Below are positions 44,238-52,443 of a DNA stretch of 64,000 nucleotides, one piece after another. Under the pieces are notes generated by a model, which was not told the DNA's origin, searched no databases, and was given only the letters and a program-made list of their open reading frames with translations. The DNA is from Chromatiales bacterium (lineage in GTDB: Bacteria; Pseudomonadota; Gammaproteobacteria; Thiohalomonadales; Thiohalomonadaceae), in NCBI GenBank assembly GCA_029879245.1, contig JAOUQQ010000001.1, positions 1-64,000 on the forward strand, in the 5' to 3' direction. The position numbers were made by a program, and so were the translations under genes. Within the stretch, counting starts at the first letter, position 1. Every line of letters begins with the position of its first letter.

Positions 44238-44267
44238 TAAAAGGGCAGCTTCGGCTGCCCTTTTTTG
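44238..44267 (+). terminator. Rho-independent terminator of sat with UUCG loop
   Basis: AAAGGGCAGC-TTCG-GCTGCCC followed by TTTTTTG, 20 bp after the sat stop. The stable UUCG tetraloop makes this a very strong terminator. Confidence 0.95.
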
Positions 44268-44289
44268 TTTTCTGCCATGTCCTGGCCGC

Positions 44290-44295
44290 TATAAT
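44290..44295 (+). promoter_or_regulatory. -10 box for cca
   Basis: Perfect TATAAT 34 bp before the proposed cca start, immediately after the sat terminator. The -35 region (TTGTTT at 19 bp) is weak. Confidence 0.45.
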
Positions 44296-44328
44296 CCTCA
44301 GTACTACAAAACGGTGGGGTATCGAACA

Positions 44329-45558
44329 TTGGAGATCTATCTGGTCGGCGGCGCGGTACGCGACAAGTTATTGGGCATCGAGCCCAGAGATCGCGATTGG
44401 GTAGTGGTCGGTACCACGCCAGAGGAGATGACCGAATTAGGCTACCAGGCGGTCGGCAAGGATTTCCCCGTCTTCCTTCACCCAGAGACAAAAGAGGAGT
44501 ATGCCCTCGCCCGCACCGAGCGCAAGACCGCCCCCGGCTATCACGGTTTTGCCTTTCACGCCTCACCAGATGTAACACTTGAAGAGGACCTGGTCCGTCG
44601 TGACCTCACTATCAATGCTATGGCGTTGGATGAAGCGGGCAACATCATCGACCCCTTCAACGGCCAGGAGGACCTGGAGAACGGCATGCTACGCCACGTC
44701 TCCAACGCCTTTGTTGAAGACCCGGTGAGGGTCCTGCGCATTGCCCGTTACGCCGCACGCTTCTCCAGGTGGGGATTTCGTGTCGCCCATGGTACCCATG
44801 CGTTAATGAAGCGGATGGTGGAGAATGGCGAAGTCGATGCCCTGGTGGCCGAGCGGGTGTGGCAGGAGATGGAGCGGGCCCTGGGTGAAGATGCCCCACA
44901 GCGCTTCTTTGAGGTGCTGCGCAACTGCGGCGCACTGGGGCGGATCCTCCCCGAACTGGAGGCACTGTTCGGAGTACCCCAGCCAGCCCACCACCACCCG
45001 GAGATCGACAGCGGTCTGCATACCCTGATGGTGCTGGAACAGGCGGCAAGACTAACACCCGATACCCGCATCCGCTTTGCCGCCCTGTTGCACGACCTCG
45101 GGAAAGGAACAACACCTGAAGTCGAATGGCCTAAACATATCGCCCATGAGGCACGTGGTGTTCCACTGGTGGAGGGGTTGTGCGAACGACTCCGGGTGCC
45201 AAAAGAGTACCGGGAGCTGGCGGTAATCGTGACCCGCGATCACCTGTTATTTCACACCGCTGCCGAGCTGCGACCAGTGACCATCCTGAAACTTCTGGAA
45301 CGCATAGACGCCTTCCGTCGCCCGGAGCGGCTGGAGCAGTTCCTGCTCGCCTGTGAGGCCGACTCGCGGGGGCGTACTGGTTACGAAGAACGCGAGCTAG
45401 AGCAACCGAGGATACTGAGAGGCGCCTACCATGCGGCGATGGCAATAGACGTGAGAGAGGTAGTTGCTGCGGGGTTTAGCGGCAAGGCGGTCGGTGAAGA
45501 GTTACACCGTCTGCGTAGTGCCGCTATCTCCCAGATAGTGAAAAATAGAGAACCTTAG
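44329..45558 (+). CDS. cca: Multifunctional CCA-adding tRNA nucleotidyltransferase with HD domain
   Basis: Adds or repairs the 3' CCA of tRNAs. The N-terminal class II nucleotidyltransferase has [13 protein letters not shown] and the catalytic DRD pair in [10 protein letters not shown]. The [13 protein letters not shown] and [14 protein letters not shown] motifs follow. The C-terminal HD domain (LLHDLGKG, residues near 245-252) provides the phosphatase/phosphodiesterase activity of the long gammaproteobacterial form. TTG 44329 is proposed as start because it aligns with the family N-terminus and has GGTGGGG 9 bp upstream; an in-frame GTG 15 bp earlier lacks one. 409 residues, normal length. 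Its stop overlaps ppnP by 4 bp, tail to tail. Confidence 0.93.
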   Translation: MEIYLVGGAVRDKLLGIEPRDRDWVVVGTTPEEMTELGYQAVGKDFPVFLHPETKEEYALARTERKTAPGYHGFAFHASPDVTLEEDLVRRDLTINAMALDEAGNIIDPFNGQEDLENGMLRHVSNAFVEDPVRVLRIARYAARFSRWGFRVAHGTHALMKRMVENGEVDALVAERVWQEMERALGEDAPQRFFEVLRNCGALGRILPELEALFGVPQPAHHHPEIDSGLHTLMVLEQAARLTPDTRIRFAALLHDLGKGTTPEVEWPKHIAHEARGVPLVEGLCERLRVPKEYRELAVIVTRDHLLFHTAAELRPVTILKLLERIDAFRRPERLEQFLLACEADSRGRTGYEERELEQPRILRGAYHAAMAIDVREVVAAGFSGKAVGEELHRLRSAAISQIVKNREP

Positions 45559-45836
45559 CGGTAGATGCAGAGGTAGGAGCTATCCTCCTCCACCTTCACG
45601 CCGAACTTCTGGTTCGCCTCGACCACAAACTGCTCGCCGGGCCCAAAGCTCTTCCACTCGCTCTCACCCGGCAGCTGGATGGTAAGGCGACCGCTCACCA
45701 CCTGCATCGTCTCCTGCTGGCTGGTACCAAATTCATACTCACCGGCCGCCATAACGCCAATGGTTGCGGCGTCACTACCCGCCTTGAAGGCGATCGACTT
45801 CACCTTGCCATCAAAATATTCGTTGGTGCTGAACAC
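45555..45836 (-). CDS. ppnP: Pyrimidine/purine nucleoside phosphorylase PpnP (DUF1255)
   Basis: PpnP is a small cupin-fold enzyme that phosphorolyses several nucleosides to free base and ribose-1-phosphate. With GTG 45836 the protein has 93 residues and begins [16 protein letters not shown], matching family length and N-terminus; the codons before it encode an AGAGGAGAAG ribosome-binding site rather than protein, so the earlier ATG or TTG is less likely. Conserved elements [18 protein letters not shown] and SSYLCIYR are clear. Single gene convergent with cca. Confidence 0.88.
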   Translation of the reverse strand: MFSTNEYFDGKVKSIAFKAGSDAATIGVMAAGEYEFGTSQQETMQVVSGRLTIQLPGESEWKSFGPGEQFVVEANQKFGVKVEEDSSYLCIYR

Positions 45837-45956
45837 GCTCTTCTCCTCTTTGTTCATCAAACTGACACATACCCTGAACAGGGTCCCACCCTGTAGCAGC
45901 TGTGGCGGCGTGAGTCTACCAGCTAAGATCCTCTCATGGAGAAAAATGTGATGTAG

Positions 45957-45985
45957 TTGACAAATTTAGAATATGCTAATAAACT
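45957..45985 (+). promoter_or_regulatory. Strong sigma-70 promoter of the sulfur-globule gene
   Basis: A perfect -35 TTGACA (45957-45962), a 17-bp spacer and TAAACT (45980-45985, 4 of 6) lie about 110 bp before the sulfur-globule start. This leaves a 5' leader of about 100 bases with no visible gene. Confidence 0.6.
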
Positions 45986-46094
45986 TTCAGCCACAGTATT
46001 TAAGGGGGAGTATCTGCGACACATCGTCACGCTCCTTACGACTGTTTCAGGTTCTGATGTAGAGAATTATTAATTAACCATGGAGTATCTAACG

Positions 46095-46577
46095 ATGAAA
46101 GCAAAAGTAATCCTCGCAGCCGCTGCGCTGTTCACCGCCACCGCCGCCAACGCCTGGTGGGGTCCCTTCAACAACAATGGCTGGGGCAACGGCAACGGCT
46201 ACAACAACGGCAATGGCTGGGGCAACGGTTTCGGCGATGGCGACGGTGCCTTCGATTTCAGCATGAGCGGCAAGGCTCGTGGTAACGGCAACGGTTACGG
46301 CTACGGCAACAACGGCTGGAACGGCAACAACGGCTGGAACGGTTACAATGGCTACAACGGTTACAATGGCTATGCACCTGCCTACGGTTACGCCCCTGCC
46401 GCTCCTTATGGCTACGGCGCACCTTCTGAAGAGCAGATGAAGGCCCAGATGGAGCAGCAGCAGAAAGCTCAGGCCGAGTGGCAGAAGCAGATGGAGGCCC
46501 AGCGCGCCGCCATGATGGAAGCTCAGAAGAAGGCGATGGAGCAGCAGCGTGCCATGATGGAGCAGCGTAACAAGTAA
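46095..46577 (+). CDS. Sulfur globule protein, secreted, with Gly/Asn/Trp/Tyr-rich and Gln/Met-rich halves
   Basis: Structural protein expected to form the coat around intracellular, periplasm-derived sulfur globules. 160 residues from ATG 46095 (GGAG upstream; an ATG five codons earlier overlaps that site). Signal peptide 1-20, cleavage after ANA before WWGPF. Residues 21-110 are glycine- and asparagine-rich with regularly spaced W or Y (NGWNG, NGYNGYNGY), typical of sulfur-globule proteins. Residues 111-160 are instead a polar Gln/Met/Glu/Ala helix that could form a coiled coil. No cysteine in the mature part. It has its own promoter and terminator, indicating strong independent expression. 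Confidence 0.87.
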   Translation: MKAKVILAAAALFTATAANAWWGPFNNNGWGNGNGYNNGNGWGNGFGDGDGAFDFSMSGKARGNGNGYGYGNNGWNGNNGWNGYNGYNGYNGYAPAYGYAPAAPYGYGAPSEEQMKAQMEQQQKAQAEWQKQMEAQRAAMMEAQKKAMEQQRAMMEQRNK

Positions 46578-46601
46578 GTTTATACTTACTTCGCTCTAGT
46601 A

Positions 46602-46636
46602 AAAGGCCCACACAGACAACTGCGTGGGCCTTTTTC
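46602..46636 (+). terminator. Rho-independent terminator of the sulfur-globule gene
   Basis: AAAGGCCCAC and GTGGGCCTTT form the stem around ACAGACAACTGC-type loop sequence, followed by TTCG; about 25 bp after the stop codon. Confidence 0.88.
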
Positions 46637-46703
46637 GTTTACCCCTCAACTTGTTCCCACTTTGGCATTTGCAGTAACCTAGCCATATCTACTGTGCGGA
46701 AAT

Positions 46704-47531
46704 ATGATGAGATACCTTACCCTTCCCACCTGGTCGTTATTGGCGCTACTCCTCTGCTTATCCATTAGCGTCAGCGCACAGCCACCCTATTGGCCACCCT
46801 ATCCATACTATCCAACATCTCGTACGGCGGCTGAACCCGCGGAGCATGTATCCACAAGCCCGGCCGAAACAGCAGAGCACAACGCAACAAGTCGTGACGA
46901 GTGGGAACTTGAACGAGAGATCCGCACCGCCATCCATCAGGGCAATTTCGCCGAAGCCTATTATCTGTGGCGCCCTCGTGCCGAAGGTGGCAATGCCGAT
47001 GCCCAGTATGGCATTGGCTGGATGTACCACAACGGATACGGCCTTGCGATCGATGATGCCACCGCGGTCAAATGGTGGGAGTTGGCAGCAAAACAGGGGC
47101 ATACCGACGCTATCTTTGCCCTGGGTATGCTCTATAGCCTGGGTGAAGGGGAGGTCCGACGCGACATGTCTCTTGCCGTTGCCTATTACTACCAGGCGAG
47201 CCTCAGCGGACATGAAGACGCTCGAATGCTGCTACGTACCCTGATGGCCGAAGGTGACACAGCCGCCCGAGACCTGATGCAACAACTACTTCAGGATGGA
47301 AAGGTTGCAGAAATTACCCCTCCTGCCGCCGTTGTTCGACCCAAGGCAAATGTACGCCGGGGGCCAGGAACCCAGCACAAGGTGCTCACCACACTAACCG
47401 AAGGGCACCTACTGATGCCCCTTAGACGGGAGGGACGCTGGTTACTGGTGGGTATAAAGGGAGAGGGTTTTACCGGTTGGATTCACGATAATCTGACAGG
47501 CCGCGATTTTCTCAGCGATCCCATGGACTAA
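46704..47531 (+). CDS. Secreted Sel1-repeat protein with C-terminal SH3-like domain
   Basis: 275 residues. A signal peptide (about 1-25, ending VSA) and a proline/tyrosine-rich linker (PPYWPPYPYYP) lead into two to three Sel1-like TPR repeats at about 75-185 (NADAQYGIGWMYHNGYG, HTDAIFALGMLYSLGEG). A bacterial SH3 domain follows at about 205-270 (KANVRRGPGTQHKVLTTLTEG, GFTGWIHDNL). SH3b domains often bind peptidoglycan, and Sel1 repeats mediate protein contacts, so a periplasmic scaffold role is inferred. Starts at tandem ATG codons. It follows the sulfur-globule gene and converges on the lytic transglycosylase. Confidence 0.83.
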   Translation: MMRYLTLPTWSLLALLLCLSISVSAQPPYWPPYPYYPTSRTAAEPAEHVSTSPAETAEHNATSRDEWELEREIRTAIHQGNFAEAYYLWRPRAEGGNADAQYGIGWMYHNGYGLAIDDATAVKWWELAAKQGHTDAIFALGMLYSLGEGEVRRDMSLAVAYYYQASLSGHEDARMLLRTLMAEGDTAARDLMQQLLQDGKVAEITPPAAVVRPKANVRRGPGTQHKVLTTLTEGHLLMPLRREGRWLLVGIKGEGFTGWIHDNLTGRDFLSDPMD

Positions 47532-48143
47532 TCAGGAAGAGTCGTCCTCGGTAGCGAGCAATTTACTTATCCCGCGCAGCCGACTGCGCGGCTTGGGGTC
47601 GGCGGAGTCCATCAGACCCCGAATCCGCTTCACATAACCCCGCGTCTCTTCCGGGGCCTGAGGGGCTACCTGCTCCCACGACTCCACCGGCTCCGGGGTG
47701 CGCTGATAGGCACGCCGCATCCGTACATACCCGGCATTATAGCTGGCAAAGGCAAGATAAAGTCTGTCCTGATCCGAGGGCAATTCCCACTTACGGTAGA
47801 TGGTGCGGTCGTAGTAGATACCCGCCGCAATGTTCCAGCGCGGCTCTCTCAGATCGGCAAAGTTGGGATTCAACTCCTGTATCTCCGCAAAGGTACGGGG
47901 GAGGATCTGCATCAAACCCACCGCCCCACGGTGACTCTTCACATCGGGATTCAGGTTAGACTCTGCTATTGCCTGCGCCTTAAACCAGTGCCAATCATAA
48001 TAGGGGCCAAAGTATCGTTTGGTGTATTTGCGAAAATGACCGTCATAATCGCTACTCCAGCGACTGTGCTGCACCGGCAGCTCCTCATCCGCCCACGCGG
48101 GTAGAGAGAGAGAGAACAGAAGCAGTGCTAACAGAGAACGCAT
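47532..48143 (-). CDS. Lytic transglycosylase (SLT domain), periplasmic
   Basis: Cleaves the glycan strand of peptidoglycan. 203 residues: signal peptide (about 1-18), then an SLT domain with catalytic Glu in AIAESNLNPDV (about 57-67), GAVGLMQILP near 74-83 and FASYNAGYVRM near 131. This is the MltF-like or Slt-like goose-lysozyme fold. No additional substrate-binding domain, so it is a minimal form. Its ATG shares one base with the stop of the DUF350 gene (TGATG arrangement on the minus strand), so the two are co-translated. Confidence 0.88.
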   Translation of the reverse strand: MRSLLALLLFSLSLPAWADEELPVQHSRWSSDYDGHFRKYTKRYFGPYYDWHWFKAQAIAESNLNPDVKSHRGAVGLMQILPRTFAEIQELNPNFADLREPRWNIAAGIYYDRTIYRKWELPSDQDRLYLAFASYNAGYVRMRRAYQRTPEPVESWEQVAPQAPEETRGYVKRIRGLMDSADPKPRSRLRGISKLLATEDDSS

Positions 48144-48373
48144 CAGTTCAGACCGAGTCCTATCACCAGCCCCTGAGCCACACCGATACCGATAAAGATC
48201 CCCATTATCATCAGCCCCACTGCAATATTGCCGTTACGCAACTCCTCGCTAATGTTAAAACAGACAATATGATTGAAGATCTTGCACCCCAGCCACATAA
48301 AGAAGAGGGTCATAAACCCACCCATAGCGGCATAGAGAAAATTAAGAATAATTGGGTCAACGGTCTGTAACAT
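48143..48373 (-). CDS. DUF350 small membrane protein
   Basis: 76 residues with two hydrophobic helices (about 9-29 and 49-72), the second glycine-rich (GIFIGIGVAQGLVIGLG), separated by a short polar loop: the DUF350 pattern. The ATG at 48373 has GGGGGAG upstream. Translationally coupled to the downstream transglycosylase. Function of this inner-membrane family is not established. Confidence 0.75.
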   Translation of the reverse strand: MLQTVDPIILNFLYAAMGGFMTLFFMWLGCKIFNHIVCFNISEELRNGNIAVGLMIMGIFIGIGVAQGLVIGLGLN

Positions 48374-48439
48374 GGCTCCCCCCGGTTCGTTATCGTTATC
48401 TGCCGAACCTCCGACTATAGCGCGAATTCTCCCTCGCTG

Positions 48440-49471
48440 TTAACCACTGGCCACCTCGACATGGCTACGTTCAAAAGCTCGCCGACGTGGGTAGAAGAGC
48501 CGTTCACCATCAGCCCCCGCTTCCATCAAGGCCCGCTCCAGAGTCACATTGAAGCTATCACTGCCGGCCCAGTAGACGTCCCAGTTGAGCAGATCTTCAA
48601 TCTCATTACAGATCGCCACCACCGCAACACCCGCCTGTGCCACATCATTCTCATCAGCTCGGGCTGTGAGGGGAAGAAATTTGTAGTCATCCAGCGCTTC
48701 GCCCCAGGACCGACAGAAATTCTCCATATAGTGCTCTCCCTCATGCGCCAACCAGATAAAACGGATCGGCTGCCCGAGATCGAGGTTGATAGCATGCTCA
48801 ATAATACTCTTCATCGGTGCCAGTTCGTGCCCCTGAGCTACCACCAGCAGCGGACGTGGCGAGTCATCATCCAGGGTCATCTCGCCGAACGGGCCATCTA
48901 ATTCGATCTCAGCTCCACGGCGCAGGCCATCGAAGATCTGTCTCACCATCGGATTTTCGCCGTCGTAGGGAATATGAAACTGCAACAGTGAACCGTTGCA
49001 GGGACAGCTGCCGATACTGGCATCCAGCGCCCCCACACCCGGGAGGGTCAACTGTACATGCTGCCCCGCAAGAAAGCGTAGCGGTTGGGTGCGCGGGGTC
49101 TTGAGATGAACGATGCGTAGACACTCACTCGCTCCCTCAATCTTGTGTATCCGTGTTATGACCCGCTGGCGCGGGATATCGCGAGGGGATTTAGCCTCAC
49201 CCGCCTCGATCACCAGGTCACCTGCGGCGTGGGCGCTACAGAGCAGGAACATCCCCTGTGCCTTTTCGCTCACTGTAAAGCTAAAATCGTGGTGCTCCTC
49301 ATGTCCCAACTGCCCCTCAAGCAGACGGGCATGGCACTCCCCGCAGTTACCGCTGGCACAGCTAAAGTCGATATTGAGACCGGAGCGCAGCGCCGCCTCG
49401 AGCAGAGTCTCCTCCTCAACGGCATGAAATTGATGGCCACTGGGTAAAACGGTAATGCGGTACTCACTCAC
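48440..49471 (-). CDS. [2Fe-2S] ferredoxin-reductase-like protein with altered flavin and NAD motifs
   Basis: 343 residues. The N-terminal plant-type ferredoxin domain has CASGNCGEC near 38-46 and a fourth cysteine in LLCSAH near 78, so a [2Fe-2S] cluster is expected. The remainder follows the ferredoxin-NADP reductase fold (LAGQHVQLTLPG, DGPFGEM). The usual flavin motif RxYS is replaced by ALDASIGSCPC, and the NAD-binding GGTG-type loop reads AQGHELAPMKS, so cofactor use may differ. GTG start at 49471, weak Shine-Dalgarno; 8 bp after the HTH-domain gene. Nearest named relatives are phenol or CDP-deoxyglucoseen reductases. Substrate unknown. Confidence 0.8.
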   Translation of the reverse strand: MSEYRITVLPSGHQFHAVEEETLLEAALRSGLNIDFSCASGNCGECHARLLEGQLGHEEHHDFSFTVSEKAQGMFLLCSAHAAGDLVIEAGEAKSPRDIPRQRVITRIHKIEGASECLRIVHLKTPRTQPLRFLAGQHVQLTLPGVGALDASIGSCPCNGSLLQFHIPYDGENPMVRQIFDGLRRGAEIELDGPFGEMTLDDDSPRPLLVVAQGHELAPMKSIIEHAINLDLGQPIRFIWLAHEGEHYMENFCRSWGEALDDYKFLPLTARADENDVAQAGVAVVAICNEIEDLLNWDVYWAGSDSFNVTLERALMEAGADGERLFYPRRRAFERSHVEVASG

Positions 49472-49479
49472 GGGGAAAC

Positions 49480-49911
49480 CTACGACTCCAGCTTGTCGAG
49501 CAGCCAGCTGTTAATCACCATAATCATCTGCTTCTGCTCATCGGTCGCCCCGCGGTTGAGATCCCCCATCAACTGTGCCAGTTCCTCAATACAACCGCGA
49601 TACTTCTTCAACTGTGCCTCGGCCACACCAAGGGCGACATCGCGTTTATGTAGTCGAATCTCCAGCTCCTCACTCTCCGGCATCACCCGCTCACGCACCC
49701 GACGAGCAAAGGCAGCACCACGAATCAATTTGACCCGCTCGACCATCATATCCTCGTCCAGCGCCATCGTCGGATAGTGCTGGCGCAACTCATCAAGGTC
49801 GACCTCACCCTCAAAGGTATGGAGTTCGCCACTGCGGATCATCTGTTGCAGGTCGTGGCGATCAATGCCAAGAATATGTGCCGCCCTGGCGATACCAACA
49901 CGATGTCCCAT
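49480..49911 (-). CDS. Small protein with N-terminal helix-turn-helix (excisionase/MerR-like)
   Basis: 143 residues. The first 45 (VGIARAAHILGIDRHDLQQMIRSGEL) look like the single-domain winged helix of excisionase or HTH_17 proteins. Residues 50-143 are charged and helical, possibly coiled coil. Strong leader GGAGGAGAAGTAG before ATG 49911. It lies 8 bp upstream of the ferredoxin-reductase-like gene, so the pair is probably one operon and could be a redox sensor with its regulator; that link is inference. Confidence 0.68.
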   Translation of the reverse strand: MGHRVGIARAAHILGIDRHDLQQMIRSGELHTFEGEVDLDELRQHYPTMALDEDMMVERVKLIRGAAFARRVRERVMPESEELEIRLHKRDVALGVAEAQLKKYRGCIEELAQLMGDLNRGATDEQKQMIMVINSWLLDKLES

Positions 49912-50003
49912 CTACTTCTCCTCCCGTCTACCAAGCGAGAACCATCTGCTCATACCAATAACATAGTGCAAATATCAGTTATTTGAAGGGGGGCTAGAAA
50001 AGA

Positions 50004-50026
50004 AAACGCCCCGTGGAGGGGCGTTG
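50004..50026 (-). terminator. Terminator downstream of the GNAT-deacetylase gene
   Basis: On the minus strand AACGCCCC-TCCAC-GGGGCGTT is followed by TTCTTTTC, about 95 bp past the stop of the deacetylase gene at 50122. The ~95 bases between hold no visible gene. Confidence 0.75.
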
Positions 50027-50121
50027 AATAAATCCCAAAAACATAGTGAATACTTACTTACCAATTCGGGGCAGTAAACCCCAAGCTATTACAGTACATA
50101 CAGTGCTCACTCTTGTAGCCT

Positions 50122-51858
50122 CTACTGATTACGCCCCTCCCATAGTCCGGTTAAAAAGGCGAGGGCATTCTTGCCGAGCACCGAGCAGTCGTAGCCACCC
50201 TCCTGGACCACCAGCGTCGGATAGCGCAGCGCGCCCAGGCGCCGGCCGTTTGCATAAAAGTCCTCACCGAGCAGATTCCAGCTACCGGAAGGGTCGTTTT
50301 GTGCGGTATCGAGGCCGAGGGCAATGACCAGCACATCGGGCCGGTATTTACGTATCCTGCTGACTGCCCTGTCGAGCGTCCTGGCATAGGCCACCCCATC
50401 GATACCCCTCGGCATCGGGAGATTGAGATTGAACCCACTCCCCTCCCCTTCGCCGTGCTCCTCGCGGTAGCCGCTGAAGTAGGGGTACTCGTAGGCGGGG
50501 TCCGCATGAATCGAGACCGTTAGCACATCGCTGCGCCGGTAGAAGATCTCCTGCTGGCCATTGCCGTGGTGGTAATCGAGATCCAGTATTGCGATCCGCC
50601 CGTAGCGGGAGAGGTAATTGGCGGCGATGGCGGTAGAGTTGAAATAGCAGTAGCCGCCGAACGAGTCGTGCCCGGCATGATGACCGGGAGGGCGGACCAG
50701 CGCATAGGCGAACTGTCTGCCGTTTTCAATCGCCTGGGCGCAACTCATGGCCGCATCGACGGCGTCACGGGCGGCGAGATAGGCATTGCGATTGATCGGG
50801 CTGTAGACATCGATGCAGTAGTAGCCGGCGTGCGATGGGACATTGCGCGGCTTGCCGATATTTTTCCGGATCGGGAATACATCGGGAAAGAGCGACTTTT
50901 CCGGGTCGATCTGCTGGGCGACCTCGCGAAAGTAGTTGACGAAGCGCCGGTCGTGCACCGCAAGGATATGGCGCTCACTGAAGTGACGCAGCGGGATCCT
51001 CGCAAACAACTCCGTCTTGTCCAGCTCGCTCTTGATGACACTGACCCGCACCGGCAACTCCGCATACCCGTGGTCCTTGATGTGATGGATATCGTGACGA
51101 TCGGTGACACAGAGCGCGATCTTCTCGTCATCCGGTACCGCCGGAAAGTGGCGTGGCTTGCGTTTCTTCACATAGACATAGGGTCTGATCGCAACCGGAT
51201 CGTCGGCAAAGGAGTTAACAACCTCGTCGATCAGCGCCGACGACATGGTCTTTTTGTATTTGCGCTGCAAAACCGCGCTGGCGATCTGCTGTGCCCGCTC
51301 CTGCTCCAGACTTGCACCACGTTCCAGGTCATCCACCATCATAAAATAGGCGTTGCCGGCATTGGCCTTACGCGGCCGTTCATAGAGCGTACCGGACACG
51401 GGACGCGCACCCATCCTCTCGTAAAAACGCAGACGCGAGCGGTTCGCCTTGAGAGTCTGGGGCTCCGGATTGTACTGGGGCAGGTCGGTAAGACACTCGA
51501 ATATCAGCCATTCAAAACCGAGGCTGACACACTCCTCCTGCACCCGTCGATAGAGCGCCGCCCCGACACCGCCCCCCTTACTGGTATTTGAGAGGGCAAT
51601 GAGGTCCAGAAAACCAAAGCGCAGATTGGGCTCGGCAGAGAAGAGGGCGAAGCCCTTGACCCGTCCCTTGCTGTCGTCACAGACGAACAGCACGGTGCGG
51701 AATTTGAACTTCATCGGATTGAGCAGTTTCTCCGGGATTTCGCGGATTTTATAATCGGCGACATCCTTAAACTGCTCGCGAATAATCACCTGCGACTGCT
51801 CAATGGCCTGCCGGTTGATCGGCAGCAACGCATCATGGACCCGGCGGATACGGAACAT
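50122..51858 (-). CDS. GNAT acetyltransferase fused to a histone-deacetylase-family domain
   Basis: 578 residues. The N-terminal ~165 residues form a GNAT fold with the acetyl-CoA loop LSNTSKGGGVGAALYRRVQE near 88-107. Residues ~240-578 are an arginase/deacetylase-fold domain: RPPGHHAGH near 386 (active-site histidines), DLDYHHGNGQQ near 425 (zinc ligands) and VSIHADPAYEYPYFSGY near 445. The second zinc aspartate region is LVIALGLDTAQNDPSG. One polypeptide could thus both add and remove acyl groups, from protein or polyamine. ATG 51858. It stands alone, flanked by hairpins. Residues linking the domains show no known motif. Confidence 0.87.
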   Translation of the reverse strand: MFRIRRVHDALLPINRQAIEQSQVIIREQFKDVADYKIREIPEKLLNPMKFKFRTVLFVCDDSKGRVKGFALFSAEPNLRFGFLDLIALSNTSKGGGVGAALYRRVQEECVSLGFEWLIFECLTDLPQYNPEPQTLKANRSRLRFYERMGARPVSGTLYERPRKANAGNAYFMMVDDLERGASLEQERAQQIASAVLQRKYKKTMSSALIDEVVNSFADDPVAIRPYVYVKKRKPRHFPAVPDDEKIALCVTDRHDIHHIKDHGYAELPVRVSVIKSELDKTELFARIPLRHFSERHILAVHDRRFVNYFREVAQQIDPEKSLFPDVFPIRKNIGKPRNVPSHAGYYCIDVYSPINRNAYLAARDAVDAAMSCAQAIENGRQFAYALVRPPGHHAGHDSFGGYCYFNSTAIAANYLSRYGRIAILDLDYHHGNGQQEIFYRRSDVLTVSIHADPAYEYPYFSGYREEHGEGEGSGFNLNLPMPRGIDGVAYARTLDRAVSRIRKYRPDVLVIALGLDTAQNDPSGSWNLLGEDFYANGRRLGALRYPTLVVQEGGYDCSVLGKNALAFLTGLWEGRNQ

Positions 51859-52024
51859 TATGGGAGTCTCTGATTCATCTCTGTTTTGTTATGAGACATT
51901 TTCATACACTAAAATTGCCATCCCTCACTAGATTGAAAAACCCATCGACGCAACAGAGGAAAATCATTTCATATCACTCTCTTATCCCCGCCTGGATAGT
52001 AAACCGCGAGGAGAGAATATCAAA

Positions 52025-52055
52025 TGAGACATGCCCCTTTACGGGGCATGTCTCA
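52025..52055 (-). terminator. Perfect 13-bp hairpin downstream of the 94-residue gene
   Basis: TGAGACATGCCCC and GGGGCATGTCTCA pair fully around a five-base loop. On the minus strand it is 26 bp after the stop of the gene at 52081, but is followed only by TTTGATATT, so termination is probable rather than certain. Confidence 0.65.
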
Positions 52056-52080
52056 CAGTGCGATGCTGCTCCACCGAATT

Positions 52081-52365
52081 TTACTCATCGACCCAGCCCT
52101 GCAGCGCTTCAATAAGCTGCTTTGCCTGATCGGCACTGGAGATGTTGAACTTCGACTTCTGCTGATACTCGCCGTTGCGCTTCTGGTAGCGACGGATGGT
52201 GTACTTGTCCTTGCCGTACTCCTCTTTGGCTCGATCCCAATCCTGATAGCGATAGATAATAGTCGACCACGCCCCCTTGGAGAGCACCTTCTTATCCAGC
52301 TCCTTGGTGGTCTCAATGCCATCCTCGGTATAAGAGATGGTCAACTCATCAATTGTCTCGGCCAC
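52081..52365 (-). CDS. Small conserved hypothetical protein
   Basis: 94 residues, rich in lysine, glutamate, tyrosine and glutamine, with no cysteine, no signal peptide and no membrane helix. GTG start at 52365 with AGGAG 7 bp upstream. Alternating pattern in the middle (WSTIIYRYQDWDRAKEEYGKD, then YTIRRYQKRN) suggests beta strands. The C-terminus ends WVDE and lacks the Gly-Gly of ubiquitin-like proteins. It lies about 80 bp downstream of the JAMM/E1 pair on the same strand, but no functional link is shown. Family not recognised. Confidence 0.72.
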   Translation of the reverse strand: MAETIDELTISYTEDGIETTKELDKKVLSKGAWSTIIYRYQDWDRAKEEYGKDKYTIRRYQKRNGEYQQKSKFNISSADQAKQLIEALQGWVDE

Positions 52366-52443
52366 GGTGTTACTCCTGCATAGTTGTTCGTAGATAGTGG
52401 GGCGATTCTAACCCGCTCTGACTCTGGTGCAAGTGAATTCACT

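Noticed and set aside
46270-46400. CRISPR-like or minisatellite repeats
   Set aside because: The repeats are codon-phased NGY/NGW units of the sulfur-globule protein, not spaced palindromic repeats.
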